Positions 53,176 through 62,042 of a DNA stretch of 64,000 nucleotides are shown here, one piece after another; the stretch's first letter is position 1; each line of letters starts with the position of its first letter. The stretch comes from Streptomyces sp. SPB162. GTDB taxonomy: Bacteria > Actinomycetota > Actinomycetes > Streptomycetales > Streptomycetaceae. Both the position numbers and the translations under genes were made by a program. The notes under the pieces were generated by a model that was not told the origin of the DNA, searched no databases, and worked only from the letters and a program-made list of their open reading frames with translations. The stretch spans positions 186,001-250,000 of the forward strand of contig NZ_JAQFII010000002.1 of NCBI RefSeq assembly GCF_029504575.1, written 5' to 3'.

Positions 53176-55407
53176 ATGTCTGAGAACCATGATGCAATCG
53201 TCGTAGACGCGAAGGAGGGCGGCGCGGGTGGCTGCCCCGTCGCGCACGAGCGCGCCGCGCACCCGACGCAGGGCGGCGGCAACCGCCAGTGGTGGCCGGA
53301 GCGGCTCAACCTGAAGATCCTCGCGAAGAACCCGGCCGTGGCCAACCCGCTGGGCGAGGAGTTCGACTACGCCGCGGCGTTCCAGACCCTCGACCTCGCG
53401 GCCGTGAAGCAGGACATCGCGCAGGTCCTGACCACCTCGCAGGACTGGTGGCCGGCCGACTACGGCAACTACGGCCCGTTCATGATCCGTATGGCCTGGC
53501 ACAGCGCGGGCACCTACCGCATCACCGACGGCCGCGGTGGCGCCGGGGCCGGGCAGCAGCGCTTCGCCCCGCTCAACAGCTGGCCGGACAACGCCAACCT
53601 CGACAAGGCCCGCCGCCTGCTGTGGCCGGTCAAGAAGAAGTACGGCCGCAACCTGTCGTGGGCCGACCTCATCGTCCTCACCGGCAACGTCGCCCTGGAG
53701 ACGATGGGCTTCGAGACCTTCGGCTTCGGCGGCGGCCGCGCGGACGTCTGGGAGCCCGACGAGGACGTCTACTGGGGTCCCGAGACCACCTGGCTCGACG
53801 ACGAGCGCTACACCGGCGACCGCGAGCTGGAGAGCCCGCTCGGCGCGGTCCAGATGGGCCTCATCTACGTCAACCCCGAGGGCCCCAACGGCAACCCGGA
53901 CCCGCTCGCCTCGGCCCGCGACATCCGTGAGACGTTCCTGCGGATGGCGATGAACGACGAGGAGACGGTCGCCCTGATCGCGGGCGGTCACACCTTCGGC
54001 AAGACCCACGGCGCCGGTCCTGCGGACAACGTCGGCGACGACCCCGAGGCCGCCCCGCTCGAGCAGCAGGGCCTCGGCTGGAAGAGCTCCTTCGGGACCG
54101 GCAAGGGTGGCGACACGATCACCAGCGGTCTGGAGGGTGCTTGGACCAACACCCCGACGACCTGGGACAACAGCTTCTTCGAGATCCTGTTCGGCAATGA
54201 GTGGGAGCTGTCGAAGAGCCCCGCGGGCGCGCACCAGTGGAAGCCGAAGAACGGCGCGGGCGCGGGTACCGTCCCGGACGCGCACGACCCGGCGAAGAGC
54301 CACGCGCCGACGATGCTGACGACCGACCTCGCGCTCCGCTTCGACCCGACCTACGAGCCGATCTCGCGGCGCTTCCTGGAGAACCCGGCCGCGTTCGCGG
54401 ACGCCTTCGCCCGCGCGTGGTTCAAGCTGACCCACCGCGACATGGGTCCCGTCGTGCGCTACCTCGGCCCGGAGGTCCCGACCGAGACGCTGCTGTGGCA
54501 GGACCCGCTTCCCGAGGTGACGCACGAGCTCGTCGACGACGCGGACATCGCCGGCCTCAAGGCCGAGGTCCTCGCCTCCGGCCTGTCGGTCTCCCAGCTC
54601 GTGTCCACCGCGTGGGCCTCGGCCGCGTCCTTCCGCGGCAGTGACAAGCGCGGCGGCGCCAACGGCGCGCGCGTCCGCCTGCAGCCGCAGAGCGGGTGGG
54701 AGGTCAACGGGCCCGACCAGCTGGCGCAGGTGCTGCGCACCCTGGAGGGCGTGCAGCAGGCCTTCAACGCCGAGCGGACCGACGGCCGGGCCATCTCGTT
54801 CGCCGACCTGATCGTGCTCGCCGGCGCCGCCGGCGTCGAGAAGGCCGCCAGGGACGCCGGCTTCGACGTCGAGGTCCCCTTCACGCCGGGCCGCGTGGAC
54901 GCGTCGCAGGAGCAGACGGACGTGGAGTCGTTCTCCGCGCTCGAGCCGAACGCCGACGGGTTCCGCAACTACCTCGGGAAGGGCAACCGGCTGCCGGCCG
55001 AGTTCCTGCTGATCGACCGGGCGAACCTGCTGACCCTCAGCGCCCCCGAGACGACGGTCCTCGTCGGTGGCCTTCGCGTCCTGGGCGCGAACCACCAGCA
55101 GTCGTCGCTGGGCGTCCTCACCACGACCCCCGGGACGCTGACGAACGACTTCTTCGTCAACCTGCTCGACCTGGGCACGACGTGGCAGGCCACGTCCGAG
55201 GACGCGCACACGTTCGAGGGCCGTGACGCCTCCACGGGCGAGGTCAAGTGGACCGGCAGCCGGGCCGACCTCGTTTTCGGGTCCAACTCCGAGCTGCGCG
55301 CGCTCGCGGAGGTCTACGCGAGCGACGACGCGAAGGAGAAGTTCGTGAAGGACTTCATCGCGGCGTGGGACAAGGTCATGAACCTCGACCGGTTCGACCG
55401 CGTCTGA
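53176..55407 (+). CDS. katG: catalase-peroxidase
   Basis: A haem enzyme of 743 residues that degrades H2O2 by catalase and peroxidase activities. Distal residues Arg105, Trp108 and His109 (RMAWHSAGTYR), Tyr231 (LIYVNPEG) and Met257 (LRMAMNDEE) provide the Trp-Tyr-Met adduct needed for catalase activity. His272 (AGGHTFGKTHG) is the proximal haem ligand. DTITSG matches the Ser site of the substrate channel. The N- and C-terminal peroxidase-like domains are both complete. The ATG at 53,176 follows GGAAGGAA. It is monocistronic, probably under the divergent Fur-family repressor. Confidence 0.97.
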   Translation: MSENHDAIVVDAKEGGAGGCPVAHERAAHPTQGGGNRQWWPERLNLKILAKNPAVANPLGEEFDYAAAFQTLDLAAVKQDIAQVLTTSQDWWPADYGNYGPFMIRMAWHSAGTYRITDGRGGAGAGQQRFAPLNSWPDNANLDKARRLLWPVKKKYGRNLSWADLIVLTGNVALETMGFETFGFGGGRADVWEPDEDVYWGPETTWLDDERYTGDRELESPLGAVQMGLIYVNPEGPNGNPDPLASARDIRETFLRMAMNDEETVALIAGGHTFGKTHGAGPADNVGDDPEAAPLEQQGLGWKSSFGTGKGGDTITSGLEGAWTNTPTTWDNSFFEILFGNEWELSKSPAGAHQWKPKNGAGAGTVPDAHDPAKSHAPTMLTTDLALRFDPTYEPISRRFLENPAAFADAFARAWFKLTHRDMGPVVRYLGPEVPTETLLWQDPLPEVTHELVDDADIAGLKAEVLASGLSVSQLVSTAWASAASFRGSDKRGGANGARVRLQPQSGWEVNGPDQLAQVLRTLEGVQQAFNAERTDGRAISFADLIVLAGAAGVEKAARDAGFDVEVPFTPGRVDASQEQTDVESFSALEPNADGFRNYLGKGNRLPAEFLLIDRANLLTLSAPETTVLVGGLRVLGANHQQSSLGVLTTTPGTLTNDFFVNLLDLGTTWQATSEDAHTFEGRDASTGEVKWTGSRADLVFGSNSELRALAEVYASDDAKEKFVKDFIAAWDKVMNLDRFDRV

Positions 55408-55418
55408 TCTGATCGACT

Positions 55419-55457
55419 GACGTCCGGGCCGGCCCGTTGCGGGCCGGCCCGGACGTC
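55419..55457 (+). terminator. terminator of katG
   Basis: A perfect 18-bp stem (55,419-55,436 with 55,440-55,457) and a TTG loop lie 11 bp past the stop. Confidence 0.88.
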
Positions 55458-55466
55458 TTCGCGTCC

Positions 55467-55510
55467 AGTGCTCTGGCCGGAAAGGTTTGCCTGGTTCGCG
55501 CCGGAGCACT
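55467..55510. repeat. 44-bp inverted-repeat remnant beside MITE-2
   Basis: AGTGCTCTGG (55,467-55,476) and CCGGAGCACT (55,501-55,510) pair at 9 of 10 positions. The right end runs straight into the TA of MITE-2. It looks like the ends of another small element with the middle deleted, but could be a simple stem-loop. Confidence 0.45.
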
Positions 55511-55511
55511 A

Positions 55512-55573
55512 GGCCGTGTCTGACACATCCCGCCTGGCCTCCGGGCGGACGCCGGTTTGTGTCAGACACGGCC
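55512..55573. mobile_element. 62-bp MITE-like element (MITE-2)
   Basis: Inverted ends GGCCGTGTCTGACACA (55,512-55,527) and TGTGTCAGACACGGCC (55,558-55,573) are flanked by TA on both sides. The 30-bp interior joins TCCCGCCTGG to CTCCGGGCGGACGCCGG, which are the right and left subterminal sequences of MITE-1 in opposite orientation. MITE-2 is therefore an internal-deletion form of the same family. Confidence 0.82.
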
Positions 55574-56961
55574 TAGCGGAGGATTCCCGCCGAGCGGGCG
55601 GCCTTCAGCCAGGACGGGAACTCCTGCAGGAGACGGTCGTACAACTCCTCGTCCGAGACCTTGTCGATGTCGTCCACGGCGAAGAACCCGACGTTGTCGA
55701 CCCGCCGGCCCGGCATGGTGTCGAACTTCTCCAGCACCCCGAAGTTGGCCCGGCCCAGGCCGACGAACTGCCAGAACACCGGCTCCTCCACGGCCTCACG
55801 CAGTTCCTTCTCGATCTCGGCGTTGCGGTAGACACCGCCGTCGGAGAAGAACAGCACCAGGGTCGGCGCCTGCGCCGGGTTCGCGCGCACGAAGTCGCGG
55901 ACCTCGGCGATGACCTTCTGCTCCTCGTTCTGGATGCCGACCACGCGCATGTCGACCTGCCCCGGGCGCTGCCCCTTCGGCGGCTTCTTCCGGCCGAAGA
56001 GGCTGATCTGTCCCACCCGTACATGCAGTTCGAGCCACCCCGGCAGGTCCCCGACGGTCAGATCGGGCAGCCGCGCCGGCTGCGAGGCGAACGTCCAGGC
56101 CTGCATCTCGCCGTCGTCGTCGACCTGCGCGGCGACGGCGGCCATCCGCTCCACGACGCCGCGGACGGTGCCGCGCGAGTAGAGGGCGGCCATCGATCCC
56201 GACGCGTCGAGGACCAGGACGACGCGCGCGACCACGCCCTCCGCGCCGTGCTTGCGCAGACTGACGGCGACCTGCTGCTTGCGCAGCGAGAGCCTCTTGC
56301 GCATGTCGACGGGCAGGTTCTCCTCGCCCTTGGTCAGCCGGGCGGGCAGGGTCGAAGGAACAGGTCCCGACGGCGGCAGCGGGGGCGGCGGCGGTACGGG
56401 CAGCGGCACGGGCGTCGGCGTCGCGGCCGACGGCTCCTCGTCCACGCTGATCCCGAAGTCCTGAGCGAGGCCCGCGAGCCCCGACGCGTACCCCTGTCCC
56501 ACCGCGCGGAACTTCCAGCCGTCCCCGCGCCGGTACAACTCCCCGCCCAGGAAGGCCGTTTCGCTGGTGGCCGTCATGTCGAACCGGGCCAGCTCGGCCT
56601 CGGTCGCCCGGTCCACGAGCCGCAGTCGCAGCCCGGGGACCTGGCCGAAGGTGCCGCCGTCGGCGGACGCGCCCAGGACGACGCGCTCGACGGCGGGCTC
56701 GATCCGGCCCAGGTCCACGTCGATCACGTCCTCGCCGGACGCCGCCGAGCCCACCTGGCGCACCGCGCCCGTCGGGTGTTCCGGCTGGTTGTAGAAGACG
56801 AAGTCGGCGTCGGAACGCACCCGCCCCGCGCCCGTGAGCAGCAGCGCGGAGGCGTCGACGTCCGGCACACCGGGTCCCGCGTCCCAGGTCAGCACCGCCC
56901 GGACGGCGGTGGCGGCGACGGGGACGTTGGCGCCCTTACCGAGCGGAGGAGTCGAGGTCAC
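55573..56961 (-). CDS. TerD-domain and von Willebrand factor A-domain protein
   Basis: A protein of 462 residues. The N-terminal half is TerD/CABP-type (PPLGKGANVPVAATAVRAVL; SDADFVFYNQPEHPTGAV; acidic Ca2+-binding loops). A Pro-rich linker near 210-240 leads to a vWA domain whose MIDAS motif is VLDASGSM, with FFSDGGVYRN further on. Such proteins belong to tellurite-resistance/stress networks. The start is GTG at 56,961. The stop TAG is formed by the TA flanking MITE-2 plus the element's first base. No other ter gene is adjacent. Confidence 0.88.
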   Translation of the reverse strand: MTSTPPLGKGANVPVAATAVRAVLTWDAGPGVPDVDASALLLTGAGRVRSDADFVFYNQPEHPTGAVRQVGSAASGEDVIDVDLGRIEPAVERVVLGASADGGTFGQVPGLRLRLVDRATEAELARFDMTATSETAFLGGELYRRGDGWKFRAVGQGYASGLAGLAQDFGISVDEEPSAATPTPVPLPVPPPPPLPPSGPVPSTLPARLTKGEENLPVDMRKRLSLRKQQVAVSLRKHGAEGVVARVVLVLDASGSMAALYSRGTVRGVVERMAAVAAQVDDDGEMQAWTFASQPARLPDLTVGDLPGWLELHVRVGQISLFGRKKPPKGQRPGQVDMRVVGIQNEEQKVIAEVRDFVRANPAQAPTLVLFFSDGGVYRNAEIEKELREAVEEPVFWQFVGLGRANFGVLEKFDTMPGRRVDNVGFFAVDDIDKVSDEELYDRLLQEFPSWLKAARSAGILR

Positions 56962-57014
56962 GTCGGCCAGTCTGCCGCAATGGCGGAAAAACACCACCGG
57001 TGCGGGCCGGAGTG

Positions 57015-57040
57015 GAGGGGGCGCCGCGCGGCGCCCCCTC
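57015..57040 (-). terminator. 26-bp perfect palindrome after the acyl-CoA oxidase-like gene
   Basis: Self-complementary arms GAGGGGGCGCCGC and GCGGCGCCCCCTC lie 12 bp beyond the stop and between two minus-strand genes. It is terminator-like, though with no loop bases. Confidence 0.6.
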
Positions 57041-57052
57041 GACGGATCAGCC

Positions 57053-58755
57053 CTACGGCCGCATCTCGTACGCGCCCGACAGCGCCTCGACCTGCGACCA
57101 GACCCGGGCCGCGCGGCCCGCGTCCGCGACGGGGCGGCGGACGTGGGCCAGTGCCCAGGCGGCCTGCTCGTCGGTGGTCGAGCTCTTGCCGTGCAGCTCG
57201 GTGGCGTGGGCGGAGAAGTCACGGACCAGGACGTCGAAGATCTCGTCCAGCACGTCGGCGTCGAGGCCGGTCAGCTCGGCCTGCTCCAGCACCAGCTGGC
57301 CGTAGACCACGAGGGCGAAGAGCTGGCCGATCTCCAGCAGGAAGTCGAGGTCCTGCTGCTGGGCCTCGCTGGGCGCGTGGGTGCGGAGCAGCTCGCACAG
57401 GCCGTCCGCCTGCTCGCGGAAGCGGGCCACGTTCGGCAGGTGCGCGTGCGCGTCGTACGCGGTGCGCCAGTCGTGGAAGCGGATCGCGCCCAGCCCGCGG
57501 GCCGGGGCCCTGCTGGAACAGGAAGGTGTCGTCGGCCGGGTCGAGGCGGGTCGGCACGGCGGGGTACTCGGCGGGGGCGAACAGGTAGTTCGCCATGAAC
57601 TTGAGGATCAGGGCGAGGTTGACGTGCACCGTGCCCTCCAGCTTCGGCAGGCCGCGGATGTCGCGCGCGGCCTTGTCGAAGTAGGTGTCCGTCTCGAAGC
57701 CCTTGGCCGCGATGACGTCCCACATCAGGTCGATGACCTTCTCGCCCTCGGTGGTGACCTTCATCTTGGTCATCGGGTTGAAGAGCAGGTAGCGGCGGTC
57801 CTCGGGCGAGGCGGAGCGGAAGTAGTCCACGGCGCGGTCGCTGAAGAGCTTCATCGCGACGAGGCGGGTGTACGCGTCGGTCAGCTCACGCCGCACGTGC
57901 GGGAACTCGGTGACCTTCCGGCCGTACAGCACCCGGTGGTCCGCGTGCGTGATCGCCTCGTACATCGCGTGCTCGCAGATGCCGATGGAAGCGGTGCAGA
58001 GGTTGAACTTGCCGACGTTGACGGTGTTCAGCGCGGCGTCGAAGGCGGCCTTGCCGGTGTGCAGCACGTCCTGCGCGCGCACCGGGTAGTCGTCGAGGCG
58101 GAACTCGCTGACATACATCTGCGCGTTCACCACGTTCTTCACCAGGTGGTACGCCTCGTGGCGGCTGTCGGCGGCGAAGAAGACGTAGCCCTCGGGCCCC
58201 TCGACGTCCGAGCGGCGGCCGAAGACCGAGACCAGGCCGGCGACATTGCCGTTGCCGATGTAGTACTTGGAGCCGCTCGCGGTGAAGCCGCCCTCGCCGT
58301 CCGGGGTGAGGATCATGTCGGTCGAGTAGATGTCCGCGCCGTGGGTCCGCTCGGAGAGGCCGAAGGCCATGACGTGGCCCTCGTCCAGGAGCCGGGCGGC
58401 GCGCGCCCGCGCGTCCTCGTTCCCGCTCTGCCAGACCGGTCCCAGACCCAGGATGGTGACCTGCCAGGTGTACCAGTAGCCCAGGCCGTAGAAGCCGAGG
58501 ATCTCGGTTCAGCTCGGCGATCCGCGCCGTGTCCCAGCGCTTGGCGCCGTCCGCGGAGGACGGGGTGAGGAACTCCGCGAAGAGCCCTTCCTTCGCCGCG
58601 AACTCCAGGAAGTCGCCGTACCAGGCGCGGTCGACGTAGGTGTCGATGAGGGCCTTCTTGCCGCGCGACTCGAACCAGTCGACGGTGGCGCGGAGCAGCT
58701 GTCGGGTGCGCTCGTCGAACTGCACGGGGTCATAGGTACGCGGGTTGAAGAGCAT
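57053..58755 (-). pseudogene. acyl-CoA oxidase/dehydrogenase-like flavoprotein, two frameshifts
   Basis: An FAD-dependent acyl-CoA oxidising enzyme. The opening (LFNPRTYDPVQFDERTRQLL) reads to IAELN near 58,510. One surplus C (ACCGAG) shifts it to EILGFYGLGYWYTWQV, which continues through LSERTHGADIYSTDMIL and GSKYYIGNG. A second surplus C in a C4 run near 57,510 (RC: GGGCCCCGG) shifts it again to GLGAIRFHDWRTAYDAHAHL and the end. Correcting both gives about 566 residues. The ATG at 58,755 has GGAG six bases upstream. The gene lies 22 bp after the PadR regulator gene, in one operon. Sequence error is probable. Confidence 0.78.
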
Positions 58756-58777
58756 GTCGACTCCAGGGGAACGAGGG

Positions 58778-59341
58778 TTAGTTGGCGATGCGGTGGAGCG
58801 TGGCGAGCACGTCGTCCAGCCAGGCGAGGGTCATCCGCTCGTACTCGATGCCGCCGCGCAGCACCACGTGTTGCAGCTCCTGCTGGGCGGAGGGCGGGGC
58901 GAGGTCGCGGTCGCGGTCCGGGAAGTCGCGGCGCTCGCCCGTCAGGTAGCGGGCCAGCAGCGCGGCATGGCTCTCGCGGTGCCGCTCCACCTCGGAGATC
59001 AGCGAGGTCAGTGCGGCCGGATCGTCGAAGGCGGCGGCTCGGATCTTGACGGCGAGCTCATGCCGTACGGTCTCCGGTTCCACGGGCTCGCGCAGCCACC
59101 CGGCCAGGGCGGCCCGGCCCGGCGCCGCGGCGGAGTACACCTTCTTGTCCGGCCGGCTGTCCTGTGCGACCTCCTCGACCGCGATCCAGCCGTCCGTCTC
59201 CATCCGCCGCAGCACCCGGTAGATCTGCTGATGGGTGGCGGTCCAGAAGCGCCCGATGGAGCGGTCGAACCGGCGCGCCAGCTCGTATCCGGAGCCGGGC
59301 TGCTCCAACAGGGAGACGAGGATCGCGTGCTCGAGGGCCAT
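58778..59341 (-). CDS. PadR-family transcriptional regulator
   Basis: A repressor of 187 residues. The N-terminal winged helix is typical of PadR (EHAILVSLLEQPGSGYELAR; THQQIYRVLRRMETDGWI; DKKVYSAA). The C-terminal half is the Vir_act_alpha_C dimerisation helix bundle. The ATG at 59,341 follows AGCAGGATG. A 20-bp operator-like palindrome begins 13 bp upstream, so it is probably autoregulated and controls the oxidase-like gene behind it. Confidence 0.9.
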   Translation of the reverse strand: MALEHAILVSLLEQPGSGYELARRFDRSIGRFWTATHQQIYRVLRRMETDGWIAVEEVAQDSRPDKKVYSAAAPGRAALAGWLREPVEPETVRHELAVKIRAAAFDDPAALTSLISEVERHRESHAALLARYLTGERRDFPDRDRDLAPPSAQQELQHVVLRGGIEYERMTLAWLDDVLATLHRIAN

Positions 59342-59353
59342 ACCCGCATCCTG

Positions 59354-59373
59354 CTATGCAACGAGTTGCATAG
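59354..59373. promoter_or_regulatory. PadR operator candidate
   Basis: CTATGCAAC-GA-GTTGCATAG has perfect 9-bp arms with a 2-bp centre, 13 bp upstream of the padR start and in the 240-bp gap shared with the divergent dehydrogenase gene. ATGCAAC-type dyads are usual for PadR proteins. Confidence 0.7.
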
Positions 59374-59581
59374 GCAATGCCGTCCCACCCGGTTGAGACC
59401 GAGATCACGCCGCGGGCGGGGCGCGCATACCTCCCGGCGATCGGCAACAGGTCGAGATCCAGCCAATCCAACAAACGATCTTGAATGGTGCTCCCGGTAT
59501 ATCCACCATGAACCTGTCGACCTGTGCGGGGCAGCGTGGGCCTATGACCTGGAGGCCGAACCCGCGGCTGACAGGCGATGC

Positions 59582-60811
59582 ATGACGGAGGCTCAGTTGC
59601 ACGGCTACTTCACTACGCAGCGGCATGAGCATCTACGCCAAGAGGTCCGGCACTTCGCCGAGACGGAAGTACGACCCCGAATACCGCAGATGGAGTCCTC
59701 CAGAGCCGTACAACACGGCCTGTCCCGGCTCATCGCGGCCCAGGGGTGGATCGGTGTCACCATCGACGCCCAGTACGGGGGAATGGGGCTGGGGCACCTC
59801 GCCAAGACCGTCATCATCGAGGAGCTGTCGCGGGTCAACGGCGCGATGGGGGCGATGGTGCAGGCCTCCCAGCTCGGCGTCGCGAAGATCGTCCACTTCG
59901 GCAGCGAGGAGCAGAAGAAGCGCTGGCTGCCCGCGATCGCCGCCGGGGAGTGCCTGCCGACCATCGCGGTCACCGAGCCCGGGTCCGGCGGGCACGTCCT
60001 GGGGATGACGGCGAGCGCGGAGCGCGACGGGGACTCCTACGTGCTCAACGGCCAGAAGGTCTTCGTCGGCAACAGCCACGTCGGCGACCTGCACGGCGTC
60101 GTCGCCCGCACCGGCAGCGGCTCCGGCGGGCTGTCGGCGTTCCTGGTGGAGGCCGGCCAACCCGGCGTCACGCTGGGCCTGCACCAGGAGGCGATGGGCC
60201 TGCACGGCTTCAGCTTCGGCGAACTGACCTTCGACGACTGCCGCATACCCGCGGAGAACCTGCTGGGCTCCGAAGGCGACGGACTGGCCGTGGCGTACTC
60301 CTCGAGCGTCCTGTACGGACGGCCGAACCTGACCGCGGTCTCGCTCGGAATCCACCGCGCGCTGCTGGAGGAGACCGCCGCGTTCTGCGCCGAGCGACAT
60401 CGTTACGGCAAGCCCCTGCACGATCTCGGTCCCGTCAAGCTCAAATTGGGCCAGATGCAGTCGCGGCTGATGACGGCCCGGTTGGCCGCCTATCACGCGG
60501 CGCATCTGCTCGATCTGGGAATGCCGTGCGACGCGGAACTCATGAACGCCAAGCTGATCAACGTCGAGTACGCGCTGGACTCCGCGCGCAACGCGATGGA
60601 GGTGCACGCCGCCAGCGGCCTGTTCACCGACCGGCCCGTGGAACGGTACATCCGAGACGCGCACCACATCTTCGCCCCGGCCGGCACCTCGGACGTGCAG
60701 CTGCTGCGCTTGGGCGAAGTGGCGCTGGGGCTGGGCAAGGGCCAGTGGTCGCAGCGGTTCGCCGACGTGGTGCGCTCCCCCGAGGCGTACGACGACCAGC
60801 TCACCGCCTGA
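59582..60811 (+). CDS. acyl-CoA dehydrogenase-family protein, catalytic Glu not found
   Basis: A flavoprotein of 409 residues with the normal ACAD architecture. The N-terminal helical domain includes GWIGVTIDAQYGGMGLGHLA, the middle beta domain has IAVTEPGSGG and LNGQKVFVGNSH, and the C-terminal helical domain has FCAERHRYGKPL. At the usual base position (E in YEGT-type motifs) it reads HIFAPAGTSDVQ near residue 365, with Ala or Pro instead of Glu. This occurs in ACAD relatives of secondary metabolism acting on carrier-bound substrates, but the role here is unknown. The ATG at 59,582 follows ACAGG. It is divergent from padR. Confidence 0.82.
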   Translation: MTEAQLHGYFTTQRHEHLRQEVRHFAETEVRPRIPQMESSRAVQHGLSRLIAAQGWIGVTIDAQYGGMGLGHLAKTVIIEELSRVNGAMGAMVQASQLGVAKIVHFGSEEQKKRWLPAIAAGECLPTIAVTEPGSGGHVLGMTASAERDGDSYVLNGQKVFVGNSHVGDLHGVVARTGSGSGGLSAFLVEAGQPGVTLGLHQEAMGLHGFSFGELTFDDCRIPAENLLGSEGDGLAVAYSSSVLYGRPNLTAVSLGIHRALLEETAAFCAERHRYGKPLHDLGPVKLKLGQMQSRLMTARLAAYHAAHLLDLGMPCDAELMNAKLINVEYALDSARNAMEVHAASGLFTDRPVERYIRDAHHIFAPAGTSDVQLLRLGEVALGLGKGQWSQRFADVVRSPEAYDDQLTA

Positions 60812-60862
60812 TCGGTCGCACCCCTCGCACCCCTCGCACCGGCCCATCCGGTGGGCGACCGG

Positions 60863-61423
60863 CTACGCGAGTCCCGCCTCGCGCTGCTTGAGCAGTTCCA
60901 CTGCCTCGGCCGCCAGGGCCTTGATCGTCTCCAGGCCGCTCTGGCCCCAGGGACGGGGCTCGATGTCGACGACACAGATCGTGCCGAGGGTGGTGCCGGT
61001 GTGGTCGATGAGCGGGGCGCCGAGGTAGGTGCGGATGCCCAGCTCGTCCACCACCCGGTTCCCCGCGAACCGGGGGTAGTCGCAGACGTCCTCGAGCACC
61101 AGGGACTTGCGCCGGTTGACGACGTGCGGACAGAAGCCCTGGTCGTAGGTCATCTCCCGGCCCGGCTCCGCGGCCGCCTCCGGAACGGGGGCGGTCTGCG
61201 GCCCGGAGGGGGTGTGCAGCCCGGCGAAGTACTGCCGGCCGTCCATGAAGAGGTTGACCATGGCGTACGAGGCGCCGGTGGTCGCCGCGAGGCGGGCGGC
61301 GAACTCGTCGAGCTGCGCGTCGGGGCGGTCGGTCAGGCCCATCGCGCGCAGCCGCTCGTCGCGCTGCACCGCTTCGGTGTCCTCGGGGATCAGCAGGTGC
61401 CGCTCTGCGGGGTCGTAGCTCAT
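60863..61423 (-). CDS. GAF-domain protein
   Basis: A cytoplasmic sensor of 186 residues with one GAF domain (about 35-175): ASYAMVNLFMDGRQYFAGLH, then DQGFCPHVVNRRKSLVLEDV and FAGNRVVDELGIRTYLGAPL. It carries no output domain. It lies 25 bp after cvnD on the same strand, so it is probably co-transcribed and feeds the conservon. The ligand is unknown; the conserved Cys-Pro-His (CPH) could be redox- or haem-related. Confidence 0.85.
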   Translation of the reverse strand: MSYDPAERHLLIPEDTEAVQRDERLRAMGLTDRPDAQLDEFAARLAATTGASYAMVNLFMDGRQYFAGLHTPSGPQTAPVPEAAAEPGREMTYDQGFCPHVVNRRKSLVLEDVCDYPRFAGNRVVDELGIRTYLGAPLIDHTGTTLGTICVVDIEPRPWGQSGLETIKALAAEAVELLKQREAGLA

Positions 61424-61448
61424 GACGGGCCTCCCTGGTCGGGCATGT

Positions 61449-62042
61449 CTAGTGGACGGGCTGGTGTCGGGATGACGCGGTGCTCAGCAGGTGACTGATG
61501 AGGTCGATCAGCACCCCGGTCGAGGAGCGGCTCTCGCGGGCGTCGCACATCACGACCGGCACGTGCGGACTCAGATCGAGCGCGGCCCGTACCTCGTCGG
61601 CGTCGTAGCTGTAGGCGCCGGCGAACTCGTTGACCGCCACGAGGAAGCGGATGCCGCGCCGTTCGAAGAAGTCCACGGCGGCGAAGCAGTCCGCGAGCCG
61701 GCGGGTGTCCGCGAGGACGACGGCGCCCAGCGCGCCGTCGGACAGCTCGTCCCACATGAACCAGAAGCGGTCCTGTCCGGGCGTCCCGAACAGGTACAGG
61801 ATGTGCGCCGCGTCCAGGGTGATGCGGCCGAAGTCCATGGCGACGGTGGTGGTCGTCTTGTTCTCCACGCCGGCGAGGCTGTCGGTGGCGACGCTGGCCG
61901 AGGTCAGGATCTCCTCGGTGCTGAGCGGTTCGATCTCGCTGACCGCGCCCACGAACGTGGTCTTGCCGACGCCGAAGCCGCCCGCGACCAGGATCTTCAG
62001 CGCGGTGGGGAACAGGTCACTGCTGTCGTCGGCGTAGGCCAT
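61449..62042 (-). CDS. cvnD: conservon small GTPase-like ATP/GTP-binding protein
   Basis: A CvnD protein of 197 residues. The P-loop is GGFGVGKTTFVGAVSEIEPL, and GTPGQDRFWFMWDEL supplies the switch II region. NEFAGAY stands where small GTPases carry NKxD. These proteins work with CvnA-C as a membrane-associated switch resembling eukaryotic G-protein systems. The ATG at 62,042 overlaps cvnC by 26 bases, the usual tight coupling of these operons. Confidence 0.9.
   Translation of the reverse strand: MAYADDSSDLFPTALKILVAGGFGVGKTTFVGAVSEIEPLSTEEILTSASVATDSLAGVENKTTTTVAMDFGRITLDAAHILYLFGTPGQDRFWFMWDELSDGALGAVVLADTRRLADCFAAVDFFERRGIRFLVAVNEFAGAYSYDADEVRAALDLSPHVPVVMCDARESRSSTGVLIDLISHLLSTASSRHQPVH

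Noticed and set aside
52867..55569. Very long open frame antisense to katG (about 900 codons)
   Set aside because: It mirrors the high-GC third-position bias of katG, lacks any recognisable domain and would remove a certain gene.
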